DNA of 64,000 bases, from positions 87,737,664-87,801,663 of the forward strand of contig CM035406.1 in assembly GCA_020310875.1 (NCBI GenBank). The letters are read 5' to 3'. The DNA comes from Ceratopteris richardii. Lineage: Eukaryota > Streptophyta > Polypodiopsida > Polypodiales > Pteridaceae. Both the position numbers and the translations under genes were made by a program. Of the stretch, positions 1-11,639 are shown piece by piece; the stretch's first letter is position 1; the number at the start of each line of letters is the position of its first letter. The notes below the pieces were generated by a model, which was given only the letters and a program-made list of their open reading frames with translations, was not told where the DNA came from and ran no database searches.

Positions 1-424
1 AGTGACTTCAGAAGGTCATATCTCGAGTTATACTCAACGTTTTTCAATTTTCTAATGTGTGTTGGATAGCGCTTTTTGTCTAGTTTGTTCCTATAAATTT
101 TCATGGTCATTGGATTTACATTTTTGGAGATATCTGCATTTTACTACTCACTAGTCTATCTCTGCAGAGTCCCAAGAATGGTGGGCATGTTCTAGAAGGT
201 GTATGTCCAAAAATAGCAAGTTTTGGGAGCTAGTCATTTTGCAACTAGTCTGTCTTGACTTAAACTTTTGGGATACATGTTCCAAAGTACTTGGCTGATA
301 TTTTTGTGGATTTAGGAAGCACAAAGGGTCTACTAATCAACTCTGAAGTCTCAGTTGGCTGGTGAGGAGTTGGTTGTAGCAGCACCTACTCATCTTTGGA
401 TTGCATCCACCATCTCTCTTTACA
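1..424 (+). repeat. 5' LTR (partial) of copia family A copy 1
   Basis: This matches the distal part of the right LTR (from about 5214 to 5782) and ends in TTTACA one base before the primer site. The start of the LTR is outside the window. It is the older partner in a pair with about 6-7% divergence. Confidence 0.9.
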
Positions 425-425
425 G

Positions 426-437
426 TGGTATCAGAGC
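426..437 (+). other. Primer binding site, tRNA-iMet type
   Basis: TGGTATCAGAGC is complementary to the 3' end of plant initiator methionine tRNA, the usual minus-strand primer of plant copia elements. It lies one base after the LTR end. Confidence 0.93.
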
Positions 438-450
438 ATAGTCAAGCAAC

Positions 451-1490
451 ATGGGAGATGGATTTCCATCAACAATTGACAAATTGGATCGAAACAACTA
501 CCCGGCATGGTCTCTAAGGATGGAGGCTTACCTTCAAGGGAGGAATCTATATGGATTCATATCCGGAGATGAAGCAATGCCAACCATGAGGAACAAAGGG
601 CAACCATCACATGAAGAAGTGGAAGGACTTTTGAATTGGTGTTCGAAGGATTTACTTGCAAGGTCCTATATTCTAAACTCAATCTTTGATTTTCTTTTAC
701 CTCATGTCAAGGGATGCAAGACATCAAGAGAGACCTAGAATGCACTTGCTTCTTTCTTCTCTTCCAACACTCGAGCAAGGAAGTACCAATTGTGGATGGA
801 GTTCACAACAATGAAGAAAAGCCCGAAGAAAAATGTGACTGATTATGTCACAAAGATGAAGGAGATTTTGGACCCACTTGGAAGCATTGGAGAGGTAATT
901 GAAGAGGAGCAAAGCATTAGACAAATCATGAATGGAATCAAAGCAGACCACAAGTGGGAGTCATTCACAACAGCCATGGATTTATACATGGATATGCATG
1001 TACCCGACCTCAACACACTCATGGGCCAACTCTTCACTCATGAAGCAAAGATTAGCAAAGGTGGTGAGTCCTCAAGAGGTAATCGAACTTCTGCCTTATA
1101 TTCTGATAAAGTTAAGGTCAAGGACAAGTCAAAGAATAGGAAGAATGAAGATGAAGGTAGCTCTTTCCAAGCAAACTTTGCAGGTAGAGGAAGAGCTAGA
1201 GGAAGAGGCAGAGGTGGAAAGCAAGGCAGGGGGAGATTCTAATCATCTCAACCTTGCAATATATGTGGCTTACCTAATCATACTACTGAAGAATGTTTCA
1301 GGAACCCGAGGAACTCAAGAGGAAGAGGATTCAATAGAGGTGGCTATGGATCAAATAGAGGCAGATACAATGGAGGCTACAACAACAACTACTACAACAA
1401 CAATTACAACAACAACTATCAAAGTGGCCATAGAGGAAGAAGAGATTACAATAACTATGCAGAGGACCAAAGTCAATAAGATTCATTATT
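451..1490 (+). mobile_element. gag region of copia family A copy 1
   Basis: This is the capsid-nucleocapsid coding region of the fossil. It opens with MGDGFPSTIDKLDRNNYPAW, the W/Y-containing N-terminal motif of plant copia gag (DUF4219/UBN2-like). A helical capsid region with NVTDYVTKMKEI follows, then an Arg/Gly-rich stretch and a CCHC zinc knuckle at about 1255-1296 (CNICGL..H..C pattern). The Gly/Asn/Tyr-rich tail after the knuckle is typical. The gag would package element RNA in cytoplasmic virus-like particles. The region is interrupted. The start is the first ATG after the primer site, 14 bases downstream. Confidence 0.88.
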
Positions 1491-1529
1491 GATTATGAAT
1501 CTATCAGTGAAGAAGGGTAAGGATGATGA

Positions 1530-4500
1530 TCACATATTTTACATTGATTCGGGATGCTCAAACCATGTAGCAGGAAATGTGGCTTTACTTTTTGATTTGG
1601 AAGATCCTCATAACAAGCATGAAGTGCAGACAGGAGATGACACAAAGCACTTAGTGGAGAAGATAGGTAATGTGAAGACATCAGATGGGAATATGAACCT
1701 CTTAAGCAAAGTCTTGTATGTCCCTACAATTACCAAAAATTTAATAAGTGTTGGACAGATTGTTGAAAAAGGATTGCAGGTTAGTTTCAACCGATTTGGA
1801 GCATATGTTGAAGACCCAAGGCAAGGCTTTAGAAGGATTGCCAAAGGAGAAAAGACAGGAAGGCTTTTCACTTTTGAAGTGGAAGATACAAAGAACATAG
1901 CTTTGTTTAGCTATGGATCTCAAACTCTAACAGAGTTGGAGATATGGCACAAAAGGCTTGGTCACATTGGTGAGAGGACACTCAAACAAATTTGTAGGGA
2001 CCAAAGTGTACTTGGTTTGCCTAATATCACAAGGCAACACATGATTTATAAGTGTGAAGCTTGTCAACTCAGCAAGGCTCATAGACAACCTTTCAATACG
2101 AAAGGATATATGTATCAAAATCCTTTGGATCTAGTGCACACGGATGTGTGGGGTCCAAGTAAGGAGCCATCTATATCAGGCTCAAGATATTATGTGTCTT
2201 TCATAGATGATTGTAGTAGGTGGACCATTCTGTTTTTCATGAAGCACAATGATGAAGTGTTTAATTGCTTTAAGAAGTATATTGCTCTTGTTGAAAACCA
2301 AACAGGTAGGACTCTGAAAAGACTCAGATCAGATGGTGGAGGAGAATACTTCTCTTCTGAATTTAATGCCTTCTTGCATGAAAGAGGGATTAAAAGGGAA
2401 GACACTACAAGGTATACACCCAAACTCAATGGTGTAGCAGAGAGGAGAAACAGAGCTATTGTCGAAGCTGCAAGGTCCATGCTCAACGAAAAGGGATTGC
2501 CAAACTACCTATGGGCAGGCTGTGTCTACAGCCACATATCTCATAAATAGACTTCCATCTAAGTCGTTAGATGGAACCACTCCATATGAAGTGTGGAATG
2601 GAAGAAGAACTAGTCTAGAGCATTGTAAAATCTTTGGATGCTTAGCCGATGCTCACATTCCTTCTCAAGTAAGAGGGAAATTGGATCCCAAGGCAGAGAA
2701 GTGTGTATTCATTGGTTATGATCAAAACCAAAAAAGATATAGATTGTACAATCCAACCAATAAAGGATTTTCTGTGAGTAGAGATGTAATTTTTGATGAA
2801 AAAAAGTCATGGTTTGATGATGACAGGAAAGTGAAGCTGCCTTATGACTTGGATGAAGATTTTCCATCACTTCAACCAAAGGAGCCAAAGCAGATTGAAG
2901 AAAGTGATTCAGAGATTGACCTAGAAGACTTGAAAAGACTAAAGCTATGGAAGAACAAAGGTAAAGCAAAGATGCAGGATGGTACATATGGATTGGAGAG
3001 CTCACATCAACCACTTAGAAGGTCTTCAAGGGAGAAGAAGAAACCTGAGAGGTTTGGTTATGATACTTCTTTGGTCACCAAGCACTCAATCTACATTGCA
3101 AAGGATTCAACCAATGAAGAGCCTACCGCATTCGAAGAAGCACAAAGCAAGAAAGCTTGGAGAGATGCAATGGATGAAGAAATCGAAGCCTTGAAGGAGA
3201 ATGACACTTGGGAGCTTGTACCTAACAAGCCATCTATGAAGGTAATTGGATCTAGATGGATATACAAAATCAAGAGGAATCCAGATGGAAGTATAAATAG
3301 ACACAAAGCAAGGTTAGTTGCTAAAGGGTTTGCTCAAACCCATGGTATTGATTATGAGGAGACTTTCTCTCCTGTTGCAAAAATGCCTACAATTAGGGTT
3401 CTCATTAGTCTTGCTACATCTAGAAATTTGGAATCTCTATCAACTTGATGTAAAGAATGCTTTCTTCAATGGATGGATTTCTGAGGAAGTGTATATGGCA
3501 CAACCTCTTGGATATGAGGATGCACATCATCCTCACTATGTATGCAAACTAAAGAAAGCTTTGTATGGATTGAAGCAAGCTCCAAGAGCTTGGAATTTCA
3601 GATTGGTGACTTATTTGCATGAGGAAGGATTCAAAGCTAGCAAGGCGGATACCTCTTTGTTCATAAAGAGGAATGGATATGAAGTGATCTATGTATGTGT
3701 GTATGTTGATGATATTATTATCACATGCAATGATCTTGAATGAATCAAACATGTAAAGAGTCAAATGAAGGAGGAGTTCAAAATAAGTGACCTCGGACCA
3801 CTCACTTATTTTCTTGGATTGGAGTTAATCTACACAGGTTCAGGTACATACATAACACAAAGGAAGTATGTGCATGACATGCTCGTCAAGTTCAAGATGG
3901 AAAATACCAAGTGTGCAGGTACACCTATTGAGCAAAATCATAAGCTTAGTGCTTATGAAGGAGAGCCAATTGAAGACATCACAAGCTATCAAAGCTTGGT
4001 TGGAAGTTTGAACTATGCAACACTCACAAGGGTGGATATATGCTATAGTGTTAGCATATTGAGTCAGTTTATGCATACGCCGAGAAGACCACATATGGAA
4101 GCGGCCAAGAGAGTCCTCAAGTACCTAAAGGCGACCATGAATGAAGGTTTGTTCTATTCATATACTTCAGATATTGAGCTAAAGGTCTACTCAGATGTAG
4201 ATTGGGCCAGATCTAGAGATGATAGACGAAGCACATCCGGGTATATATCATTTGCAAGTTCAAAAATCATTTCTTGGTCATCAAAGAAGCAATCAACTGT
4301 GGCATTATCTTCTACTGAAGCCGAATATAGAGGTTTGGCTAATGCAACTCAAGAAATCATGTGGTTAAAGTCTTTGTACACAGATCTTGGACTTCATTCT
4401 TCAACACCTCACATTTTTGGTGACAACACAAGCTCACTACATCTAGCAGCTAATCTGGTATACCATGCTAGAACCAGGCATATTGAAGTCCACTACCATT

Positions 4501-4652
4501 ATGTAAGGGAGAAGCTAATGATCAAGGATATTCAACTATCCTATGTCTCTACAGATATGCAATGTGCAGACATGTTGACTAAAGCTCTTGATGGTACAAA
4601 GTTAAGTAGATTCAAGTTGATGATTGGCTTGCAGGAAATCAAGGACAATTGA
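1530..4652 (+). mobile_element. pol region (PR-INT-RT-RH) of copia family A copy 1
   Basis: Domains appear in copia order. Retropepsin has FYIDSGCSNH near 1535. The GAG-pre-integrase zinc module (H..H..C..C, near EIWHKRLGHIGER and KCEACQL) lies at about 1940-2090. The integrase core (DVWGP, DDCSRW, NGVAERRNR) lies at about 2130-2520. RT starts near 3190 with KVIGSRWIYKIK and has the YVDD box near 3705. RNase H (SSTEAEYRG near 4310) runs to about 4600. These domains would process the polyprotein, copy the RNA and integrate the cDNA. The region is broken in several places and is treated as a fossil. Confidence 0.92.
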
Positions 4653-4684
4653 AGACTTATTTGGAGGCCAAGCATGTTAGTCTT

Positions 4685-4694
4685 GAGGGGGAGC
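4685..4694 (+). other. Polypurine tract of copia family A copy 1
   Basis: GAGGGGGAGC sits immediately before the right LTR start TGTTGG. It is the plus-strand primer site, and the same tract occurs in inverse complement next to elements 2, 3 and 6. Confidence 0.9.
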
Positions 4695-5782
4695 TGTTGG
4701 TGCATTTTACCCAAGCCTAGATGCTTGATATGCTTGATATGCTTGATATTATGATCATTTGTAAGTCACATGTGTAGTCATGTGAACCCCTCTTGTAAAA
4801 GAGTTCATTTTTATCTCTTGTAATTGAAAGAAAAGAAAAGGAAAAGGATGGCTTACCTCATCCATGATGTAAAAGCAAACTCGTGGCTCTAACTACCTAA
4901 AACCATGACTTTTTGAGCTGAGGGAATATCTCCTAACTTTGGGGATCACTTTTAGGTGGAGCCATTCAAATTCGAATTCAAAAATCCCTCCAAGAATAGC
5001 TATAAAAAGAGCAAAAAGGAAGAGGCGATTAGCAAGCCTTGTACGTGACCACTTCATGTCATTTTGTAGAGATTGAAGAGCTTACTCCATAGCTCTATCA
5101 TTCTACTCCCATTTTGCAAAGATTCATTGCCAATGTGGTTGTAATCATATGTGAATCTATACATTTATCATCATCTACTTCTCTGTTTTGTTCTCTGCTA
5201 TACTCACTCAGAGCAGTGACTTCAAAAGGTCATATCTCCAATTATACTCAACATTTTTCAATGTTTTAATGTGCGTTGGATAGCTCTCTTTGTCTAGTTT
5301 TTGCCTATAACGTTTCATGGTCATTGAATTTACAATTTTGGCGATATCTGCATTTTACTGCTCACTGGTCTATCTCTGCAGAGTCCCGAGAATGGTGGGC
5401 ATGTTCCAGAAATTGATGAAACTTCTTCTCAGTGCTCAGTCCATCATTTGAAGTGTTTTAACTTGGATTGGGAATCGTGCCAAGTCTATTTGCTATGCCA
5501 AAAGGAATTTATCTCATTCTTACCAGGTTGAGAGCACTGTTCAATTTTTCAAGCAGGTGTATGTCCAAAAATAGCAAGTTTTGGGAGCTAGTCATTTCGC
5601 AACTAGTCTGTCTTGACTTAAACTTTTGGGATACATGTTCCAAAGTACTTGGCTGATATTTTGGTGGATTTAGGAAGCTCAAAGGGTCTACTAATCAACT
5701 CTGAAGTCTCAGTTGGCTGGTGAGAAGCTGGTTGTAGCAGCACCTACTCATCTTTCGATTGCATCCACCATCTCTCTTTACA
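4695..5782 (+). repeat. 3' LTR of copia family A copy 1
   Basis: 1088 bp, TGTTGGTGCA... to ...CTTTACA. It has a TATA box at 5001-5008 and a GAATTC-centred AT-rich palindrome just upstream (4968-4984). It matches the LTR at 59485-60562. Its last base abuts the satellite array. Confidence 0.93.
5001..5008 (+). promoter_or_regulatory. TATA box in copia family A LTR
   Basis: TATAAAAA lies about 300 bp into the LTR and is conserved in the family sister copy at 59780-59787. It is the likely U3 promoter core. Confidence 0.7.
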
Positions 5783-6832
5783 TGTATGTATGCATGCTTG
5801 CATACATATGCATTCATGTATATGCATATGCATTCATGTATACATATGCTTGTATGTATGCATATGCATACATGTATGCATGCTTGTATGTATGCATATG
5901 CATACATGTATGCATATGCATGCTTGTATACATATGCATGCATGTATGCATATGCATGCTTGTATACATATGCATTCATGTATACATATGCATGTGTGTA
6001 TGCATATGCATTGTATGCATATGCATTCATGTATGCATATGCATGCATATATGCATATGCATTCATGTATGCATATGCATTCATGTATGCATATGCATTC
6101 ATGTATGCATATGCATTCATGTATGCATATGCATTCATGTATGCATATGCATTCATGTATGCATATGCATTCATGTATGCATGCTTGTATGTATGCATAT
6201 GCATTCATGTATGCATATGCATTCATGTATGCATATGCATTCATGTATGCATATGCATTCATGTATGCATATGCATTCATGTATGCATGCTTGTATGTAT
6301 GCATATGCATACATGTATGCATATGCATGCTTGTATGCATATGCATTCATGTATGCATATGTATACATGCTTGTATACATATGCATCATGCTTGTATGCA
6401 TACATGTATGCATGCTTGTATGTATGCATGTATGTATGCATATGCATGCATGTATGTATGCATATGCATGCATGTATGTATGCATATGCATCCATGTATG
6501 TATGCATATGCATGCTTGTATACATATGCATTCATGTATACATATGCATGTGTGTATGCGTATGCATTGTATGCATATGCATTCATGTATGCATATGCAT
6601 GCATATATGCATATGCATTCATGTATGTATGCATGTATGCATATGCATGTATGCATATGCATGTATGCATATGCATGTATGCATATGCATGTATGCATAT
6701 GCATGTATGCATATGCATTCATGTATGCATATGTATTAATGCTTGTATACATATGCATTCATGCTTGTATGTATGCATATGCATACATGTATGCATGCTT
6801 GTATGTATGCATATGCATACATGTATGCATAT
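5783..6832. repeat. ATGCAT-rich satellite array, left block
   Basis: A tandem array built on an 18-bp unit, TGTATGCATATGCATTCA, with variants carrying CATGCTTGTA, CATGTGTGTA and CATGCATG. The unit is largely self-complementary (GCATATGC, ATGCAT) and almost perfectly alternates pyrimidine and purine. The unit length is a multiple of three and it lacks stops, so long open frames (Met-His-Cys-Ser or Tyr-Ala-Phe-Met repeats) appear on both strands; these are not genes. The array is interrupted by the gypsy insertion and continues from 23560. Confidence 0.97.
6828..6832. repeat. Target site duplication, left copy (gypsy)
   Basis: CATAT precedes the left LTR and is repeated exactly at 23560-23564 after the right LTR. 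The 5-bp length is normal for gypsy integrases. Confidence 0.93.
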
Positions 6833-7466
6833 TGTTGAGAGCAGTATGGGCACCCAAGGACTGACTAGACAAGGAAGCCAGCGGAGAGAGTCAGAGCGAG
6901 GTGAAGGAGTAAGTAGACAAAGCAGTCGACGCAAATCTAGCAGATAGGCTCTTCAAATTTTTCCAAATCAACATCTTTATAACAGTGATTCTTATCACTA
7001 ACAATCATTGTAAATACCATTTCATATTTTTGTAGCTCCATTTTGTGCAAGCCAAGGAGTCCTTGAGCTTGAGGAGCCTTAGAAGTACCTACATATCAAT
7101 TTTCGTATTTTTTAGACTCCGTTTAAGCCCTTGAATTGGTCCTGGAACCTAATTTTTAACTAGGCCGGACACTAGGTCTGGACAGGGCCAAAACCTAGTC
7201 AAAAACTATAAAAAGAGCTAGAGAGCTCATTTTCGAGGTTAGCTTGTAATTGAAATGAACTTGTAAGAGCTTTTTGAAAGTAATCTAAGAACTCCATTGC
7301 TTCTCACTCTTTGTCTTGCCGTGTGTGCGCGTGTGTGTGTATGTGTGTGCATGCTTGTGTGCTTCTCACTCACGCACTTGTGCCTCCACTTGCTCAAGGT
7401 CTTCATACCATCCTCACGTCTTCCCGGATTGACATTAAAGGAGGTGCTACTCATCACTGAGCTACA
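6833..7466 (+). repeat. 5' LTR of the gypsy element
   Basis: 634 bp, TGTTGAGAGC... to ...GAGCTACA, about 99% identical to 22926-23559. A TATA box lies at 7208-7215 and a TG-rich tract at about 7321-7360. Confidence 0.96.
7208..7215 (+). promoter_or_regulatory. TATA box in gypsy 5' LTR
   Basis: TATAAAAA is followed by GAGCTAGAGAGCTC and is conserved at 23300-23307 in the right LTR. It is the likely core promoter; transcription would start about 30 bases downstream. Confidence 0.7.
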
Positions 7467-7474
7467 CCAAATTT

Positions 7475-7492
7475 TGGCGCCGTTGCCGGGGA
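7475..7492 (+). other. Primer binding site, tRNA-Asp type
   Basis: TGGCGCCGTTGCCGGGGA, complementary to the 3' end of plant tRNA-Asp, starts 8 bases after the LTR. This primer is used by Athila/Tat-type gypsy elements. Confidence 0.9.
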
Positions 7493-9337
7493 TCGAGCTT
7501 TGAGGACGAGCGTGTGATGGTAAGACGTAGATTGGAGACGTTGGCGTTGTAGGTAATTTCTTTACTTTTCCTATTTTTCTCTTTCTTACCTTACCACCAT
7601 CATCACCATCATCATCATCCCCATCTTCCACCTCCACTTCCATCATCGCGAAAAGTTCAGTTTTTTGACTATATCCTCTTCCTCCTTTCATTTCCTTCAT
7701 TTCACTTGTGAGAGAGAGCGAGAGAGCGAACTGTTGTGTGCTATTTTCTGCATGCTTTTGGAGTTTCTTGCAGGTTTCAGCTTCATCATCACCTCCAGCA
7801 TGCCGTGCAGGTACGGAAATGTGCAGAACTGTCTCGCAGTCGCCGACTCCTGTCGATCGCGATTGACAGAAATTTTCATCTTTTGGTAAATCTGAGTGCA
7901 CCACAGTGGACTAGAGACCCTGCACACCACATTTCCACAAAAATTTTTGAAAATCTTGCAAAATTTCAGTCCATCGCGATTGACAGCTCTGTCCATCGCG
8001 ATTGACAGCTCTGTCCATCACGACCGACTGCCTGTCCATCACGATTGATAGCCTGTCCATCGCGATTGATAGCCTGTCTATCGCGATTGATAGCCTGTCC
8101 ATCGCGATTGACTGCCTGCCCTGTCCATCGCGATTGATACTCTGTCCATCGCGATTGACTGCCTGCCCTGTCCATCGCGACTGACAGCCTACCTGTCCAT
8201 CGCGACCGACTGCCTGTCCATCGCGATTGACTGCCTGCCCTGTCCATCGCGATTGATACTCTGTCCATCGCGATTGACTGCCTGTCCATCGCGACCGACT
8301 CCTGTCCATCGCGATTGACAGCCCTGTCCATCGCGATTGACAACCAATTTTAGCCAATTTTTTTAGGGTTTTTAAATTGAAGAGTTGGGCTAATTTTGGG
8401 CATAAACATCTTACTCTAGAGCACATAAGGAGGCCTTAGGAAAACAACTTGGGGAAAACCGGTTGCACAGTGATCCTGTTTGAACCCTGTCTTAACCCTA
8501 GAACCCTGAACGGTCATAACTTTTTCATATGAAATCCATTTTTTGAGCTCTAGGGCTTGTTGGAAAGCTTGTGGCATATACTACACGCCCTCAACTGTTT
8601 TTTATAAAGATAATGCGTTGATTTTTAGCTAGGGTATTTTGAAGTTGACCATACCCAGGGGGATCAAAGTCAGGGGTCTTAAGAATTGTTTTCCTAAAAT
8701 TCACTATGCAAATTAGTATTTGTGCTACAGGAATGAGAATCATTGGTTCTGTCTTTGGAATTTAAATATTAAAGCTAACTTTGGAACTCCACAGATCTAT
8801 TGAGAGCATCGAAAGGCGTTCAAAGCAAGTGTAAGTGCAAGCTTGGGAACACACTTCCTGGGCATTCAAGGGCAACCAAGCAGGACTGAAAAGGTTGGAA
8901 ACTTTCAACCCTCTCTGTCAATTCCTAGTTTAGGCTAAGAACGACTAGAGGTAGGAGTAAGTCAGGGCGACGATAGGCAATTATCAAGTTGAAGAATACC
9001 TAAACTTTCAAGTTCAAGCTAAGAACATAATCTTCGTACTGTCGAGAACTTTAAAGGAAAAGAACTTAACGTGGAACGATCAATTGTAAGTGCGGAACTA
9101 CACTCAAATATACCTTGCGACGTGATATCAGACAAGAATTTTAACACAAGAATCAACTAAAAAGAATCAAGTAACTGATACAAAAGGACTCTGCAACGAG
9201 GTTGTACTTGGGCAAATTTGGGTTATTCAATTAGGCTTATGAACCTTAGATCAGGGTGACATCTAGTAAGGGATAGACAAAGCCTTAGGTCTTCAGAGGC
9301 TAGTGTCAACCACACTGCTAGGTCATGGGCCCAGCAG
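7493..9337 (+). other. Long untranslated leader of the gypsy element
   Basis: About 1.8 kb between the primer site and gag. It contains CAT/ACC-rich simple sequence near 7590-7650, a GA tract near 7710, the CpG-rich minisatellite at 7968-8340, and otherwise unique sequence with no convincing coding potential. A long leader is typical of Tat/Athila elements and would hold packaging and translation-control signals; none is identified here. Confidence 0.75.
7968..8340. repeat. CpG-rich minisatellite in gypsy leader
   Basis: About 17 tandem copies of a unit of roughly 21 bp, CTGTCCATCGCGATTGACAG and variants, each centred on the palindrome ATCGCGAT or its close forms. A lone related unit lies upstream near 7850. 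Open frames across it on the minus strand (NRDGQ, SRWTG repeats) are by-products. Confidence 0.95.
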
Positions 9338-11540
9338 TTGAGCCACCACTCATACTACCCAAGTTCTGAGACTAGTGAATCCGAGATGTCTCAAGGTATG
9401 GAGAGACCTACAGGCAGTTCAGGAGTGCCATACCTGCACAGGGTAGAAGGCCCTTACAAAACGCAGTTAGAATACCTTAGGATCAACCGATTAGGTGCCA
9501 GCATCTATGAGGACGGCCTAGGAAGATCTGTGGTACAGATTAAGAATCCTGATCAATCCATTGGACTAGAGCACCCAGCTGTCAAGTTTGAAAACGGAGC
9601 ATACTTGGACAAAGAAGGAACCATATACGTAGTCACCAGTCACCCAGATAGGACGGACGAATTTGGAAATGTGATCCCAGAAGCAGACTTAGGTGACCTG
9701 GAGCAAGGAAACATGGGTGCAGAACCTAGAACCCCTCGAGGTAAATCGGTTCTCACTAGGATTATCACACCGGAGTGGATTCCCCAGGATAATAAGAGCA
9801 TAGATTTGCTCCTCAATCGAGAGACTGACGAAGCCTTTTGGAGGTACAAACCTGATCGGCCAATTGATATAGGAACAATCATGATCTATGAGTTTAAGGA
9901 TCCTGATAGCCCAGGTAGAGTGACCTACTTAGATCACGCTTCGGAGAGGATCTTTGTGGTGACAAAAAATGATAGGCATGCTTACACTTGGAAGGGTGAA
10001 TTCGTTTTCCCCCAACCAAGATCGAATGTATCCTATGGTCACCCTGGAGCTGGAACATCCCAAGCTCATGGAATCCAAAGAGACAGAAGCAGAGATAAAC
10101 CAGAAGTAAGCTTTGCCAACCCAGTGGGCAGAGAAAGAACGAGGACGGAAACAAATAGAGTAGAACCTGAGATACTTAGAGCTCCCAGGAATCAAAGAAA
10201 TGCGGATGAGTTCCCTCTACCACGACCTAGAGAGCACACAAGGACTTTGAGACCGACTCAGCCAGTTAAGTCCATGAAGAATTACTTCGATGGCACTAGA
10301 GATCCATACGATCATGTGGCTGAGTTTAGGCAAGTCCTGAGAGCTGAACAAGTGGAGGATCTATTCACGCAGTACAATGCCTTTGGTCTGACCCTTAGGA
10401 ACACTACCCTGACATGGTTTCAGCCACTAAATGAGAGGCAGTTCAGGAGCATAGACCAACTCCTAGAGGCTTTCATTATTGAATTCTCTAAGAGTGGCAT
10501 AAGGCATAATACCTCCTCGCTGATTCAAAGCTTCAAGCAAACCCCTCAAGAAACCGTGAGACTTGCAGGAAGAAGATTTAGGCAATACTTAGAAAGATGC
10601 CCTGTTTCGGAGCTACCACACCAGCTAAGCAAGTGGCTTTATTCTTGGATGGATTGATAAATACCAAATTGAGATCTTATGTGTACTTGAAGGACCCTAG
10701 GACCATAGAAGATTGTGTACGCATGTGCATTTACATTGAGGATAACCTAGGGGAGGAGTTAGAGCTTTCAAAGATATATAAAGATTCGGATAGTGCCTCT
10801 AACCTCTCTTCCACGCAATCCACATCAATTGAGGAACTTGCAGAGAAAGTAGCTCAGAAATTAGGTGTCACTAACAAACAAATCCCAAGGTTCACCCCTG
10901 TGAAAAGGTGCTATACTTGTGGTGGCGACCACATGGAGAATGTATGTCCCATTATGGCCCAACCCCAAGTTAATCCTAGTAGCCAGTACTGCACCATAGA
11001 ACGAAGGTACACCAATCACACCGCGCAAGATTGCCCCTACAATAAGCAAACCGTTAGGCAGACGTACCCACAACCATACCCTCAACAAGGAAGATACCAG
11101 AACCAGTACCCAAGCTAATGTGATTCTGGTAAAGTATGCTACTACAGAAGAAAACCTGAATAGAGCTATAGTCCCTGTAACACCAGTGCTTTCAGAAAGT
11201 GATCCCAGTGACCATAGCTTTGATTCTACACATGTTGATAGTCCCGAGGCTTACTACATGCAATCTCCTGAACATGGTGAGTCCTACTATAGTGAAGAGC
11301 CAAATGAACCTAGTTGGGAGGCAGATTACACAAACATCATGTATGCAAACCCCAACCCTAGACCTCAACCTAGGCAGGTAAGACCCCCTTTCCCTAGAGG
11401 ACCATGCTACAGATGTCAGGGGGATCACCTCATTCGTGATTGTCCCTTGCCTCCACCTACACAACCCCAGTCAGTGACGATTCAGGGCTTTTGCCAAGAG
11501 TGTGGAAAGGATCATCTCTTACGAGACTGCCCTAAGAATC
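9338..11540 (+). mobile_element. gag region of the gypsy element
   Basis: The region starts at an ATG giving MSHHSYYPSSETSESEMSQG. A capsid-like domain begins near 10265 (MKNYFDGTRDPYDHVAEF, then LTWFQPL and QETVRLAGRRF), the retrotransposon-gag pattern. Three CCHC zinc knuckles follow at about 10909-10947, 11405-11443 and 11492-11530, each of the form C-x2-C-G/Q-x-DH-x4-C. Gag would form cytoplasmic particles and bind RNA. The same capsid sequence survives as a decayed relic on the minus strand at 58650-59370, so the family is multicopy here. The region is interrupted in places. Confidence 0.88.
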
Positions 11541-11639
11541 CTAATAATATGCCAAAAATTACTCCTATTAACGTTATTGGGTTAGTGGTAGATTCCACAG
11601 GAAGTGTCACCTCCACTACACCCGTGCAAGTGATCACTA

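Larger units (their letters stand above)
1..5782 (+). mobile_element. Ty1/copia LTR retrotransposon, family A copy 1
   Basis: This is a copia fossil whose left LTR is cut by the window edge. Its order is LTR, tRNA-iMet primer site, gag, protease, integrase, reverse transcriptase, RNase H, polypurine tract and LTR; integrase before RT is diagnostic of Ty1/copia. The visible part of the left LTR differs from the right LTR at roughly 6-7% of compared bases (hand count), so the insertion is older than the gypsy element next to it. It is broken, with roughly four or five interruptions of the coding region. The target duplication cannot be checked because the left end lies outside the window. A sister copy in the same orientation starts at 59485. 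Lineage within copia is not assigned. Confidence 0.95.

Noticed and set aside
5695-6947. Long open frames of 150-390 codons (Met-His-Cys-Ser or Tyr-Ala-Phe-Met repeats) on both strands
   Set aside because: They arise from an 18-bp stop-free satellite unit whose length is a multiple of three; all frames on both strands stay open. There is no conserved protein and no start context.
7968-8340. Possible CRISPR-like array
   Set aside because: Units are contiguous near-identical repeats with no unique spacers, in an obvious plant retroelement leader.
7911-8426. Minus-strand frame with NRDGQ/SRWTG repeats
   Set aside because: A shadow of the CpG-rich minisatellite in the gypsy leader; repeat structure explains it fully.
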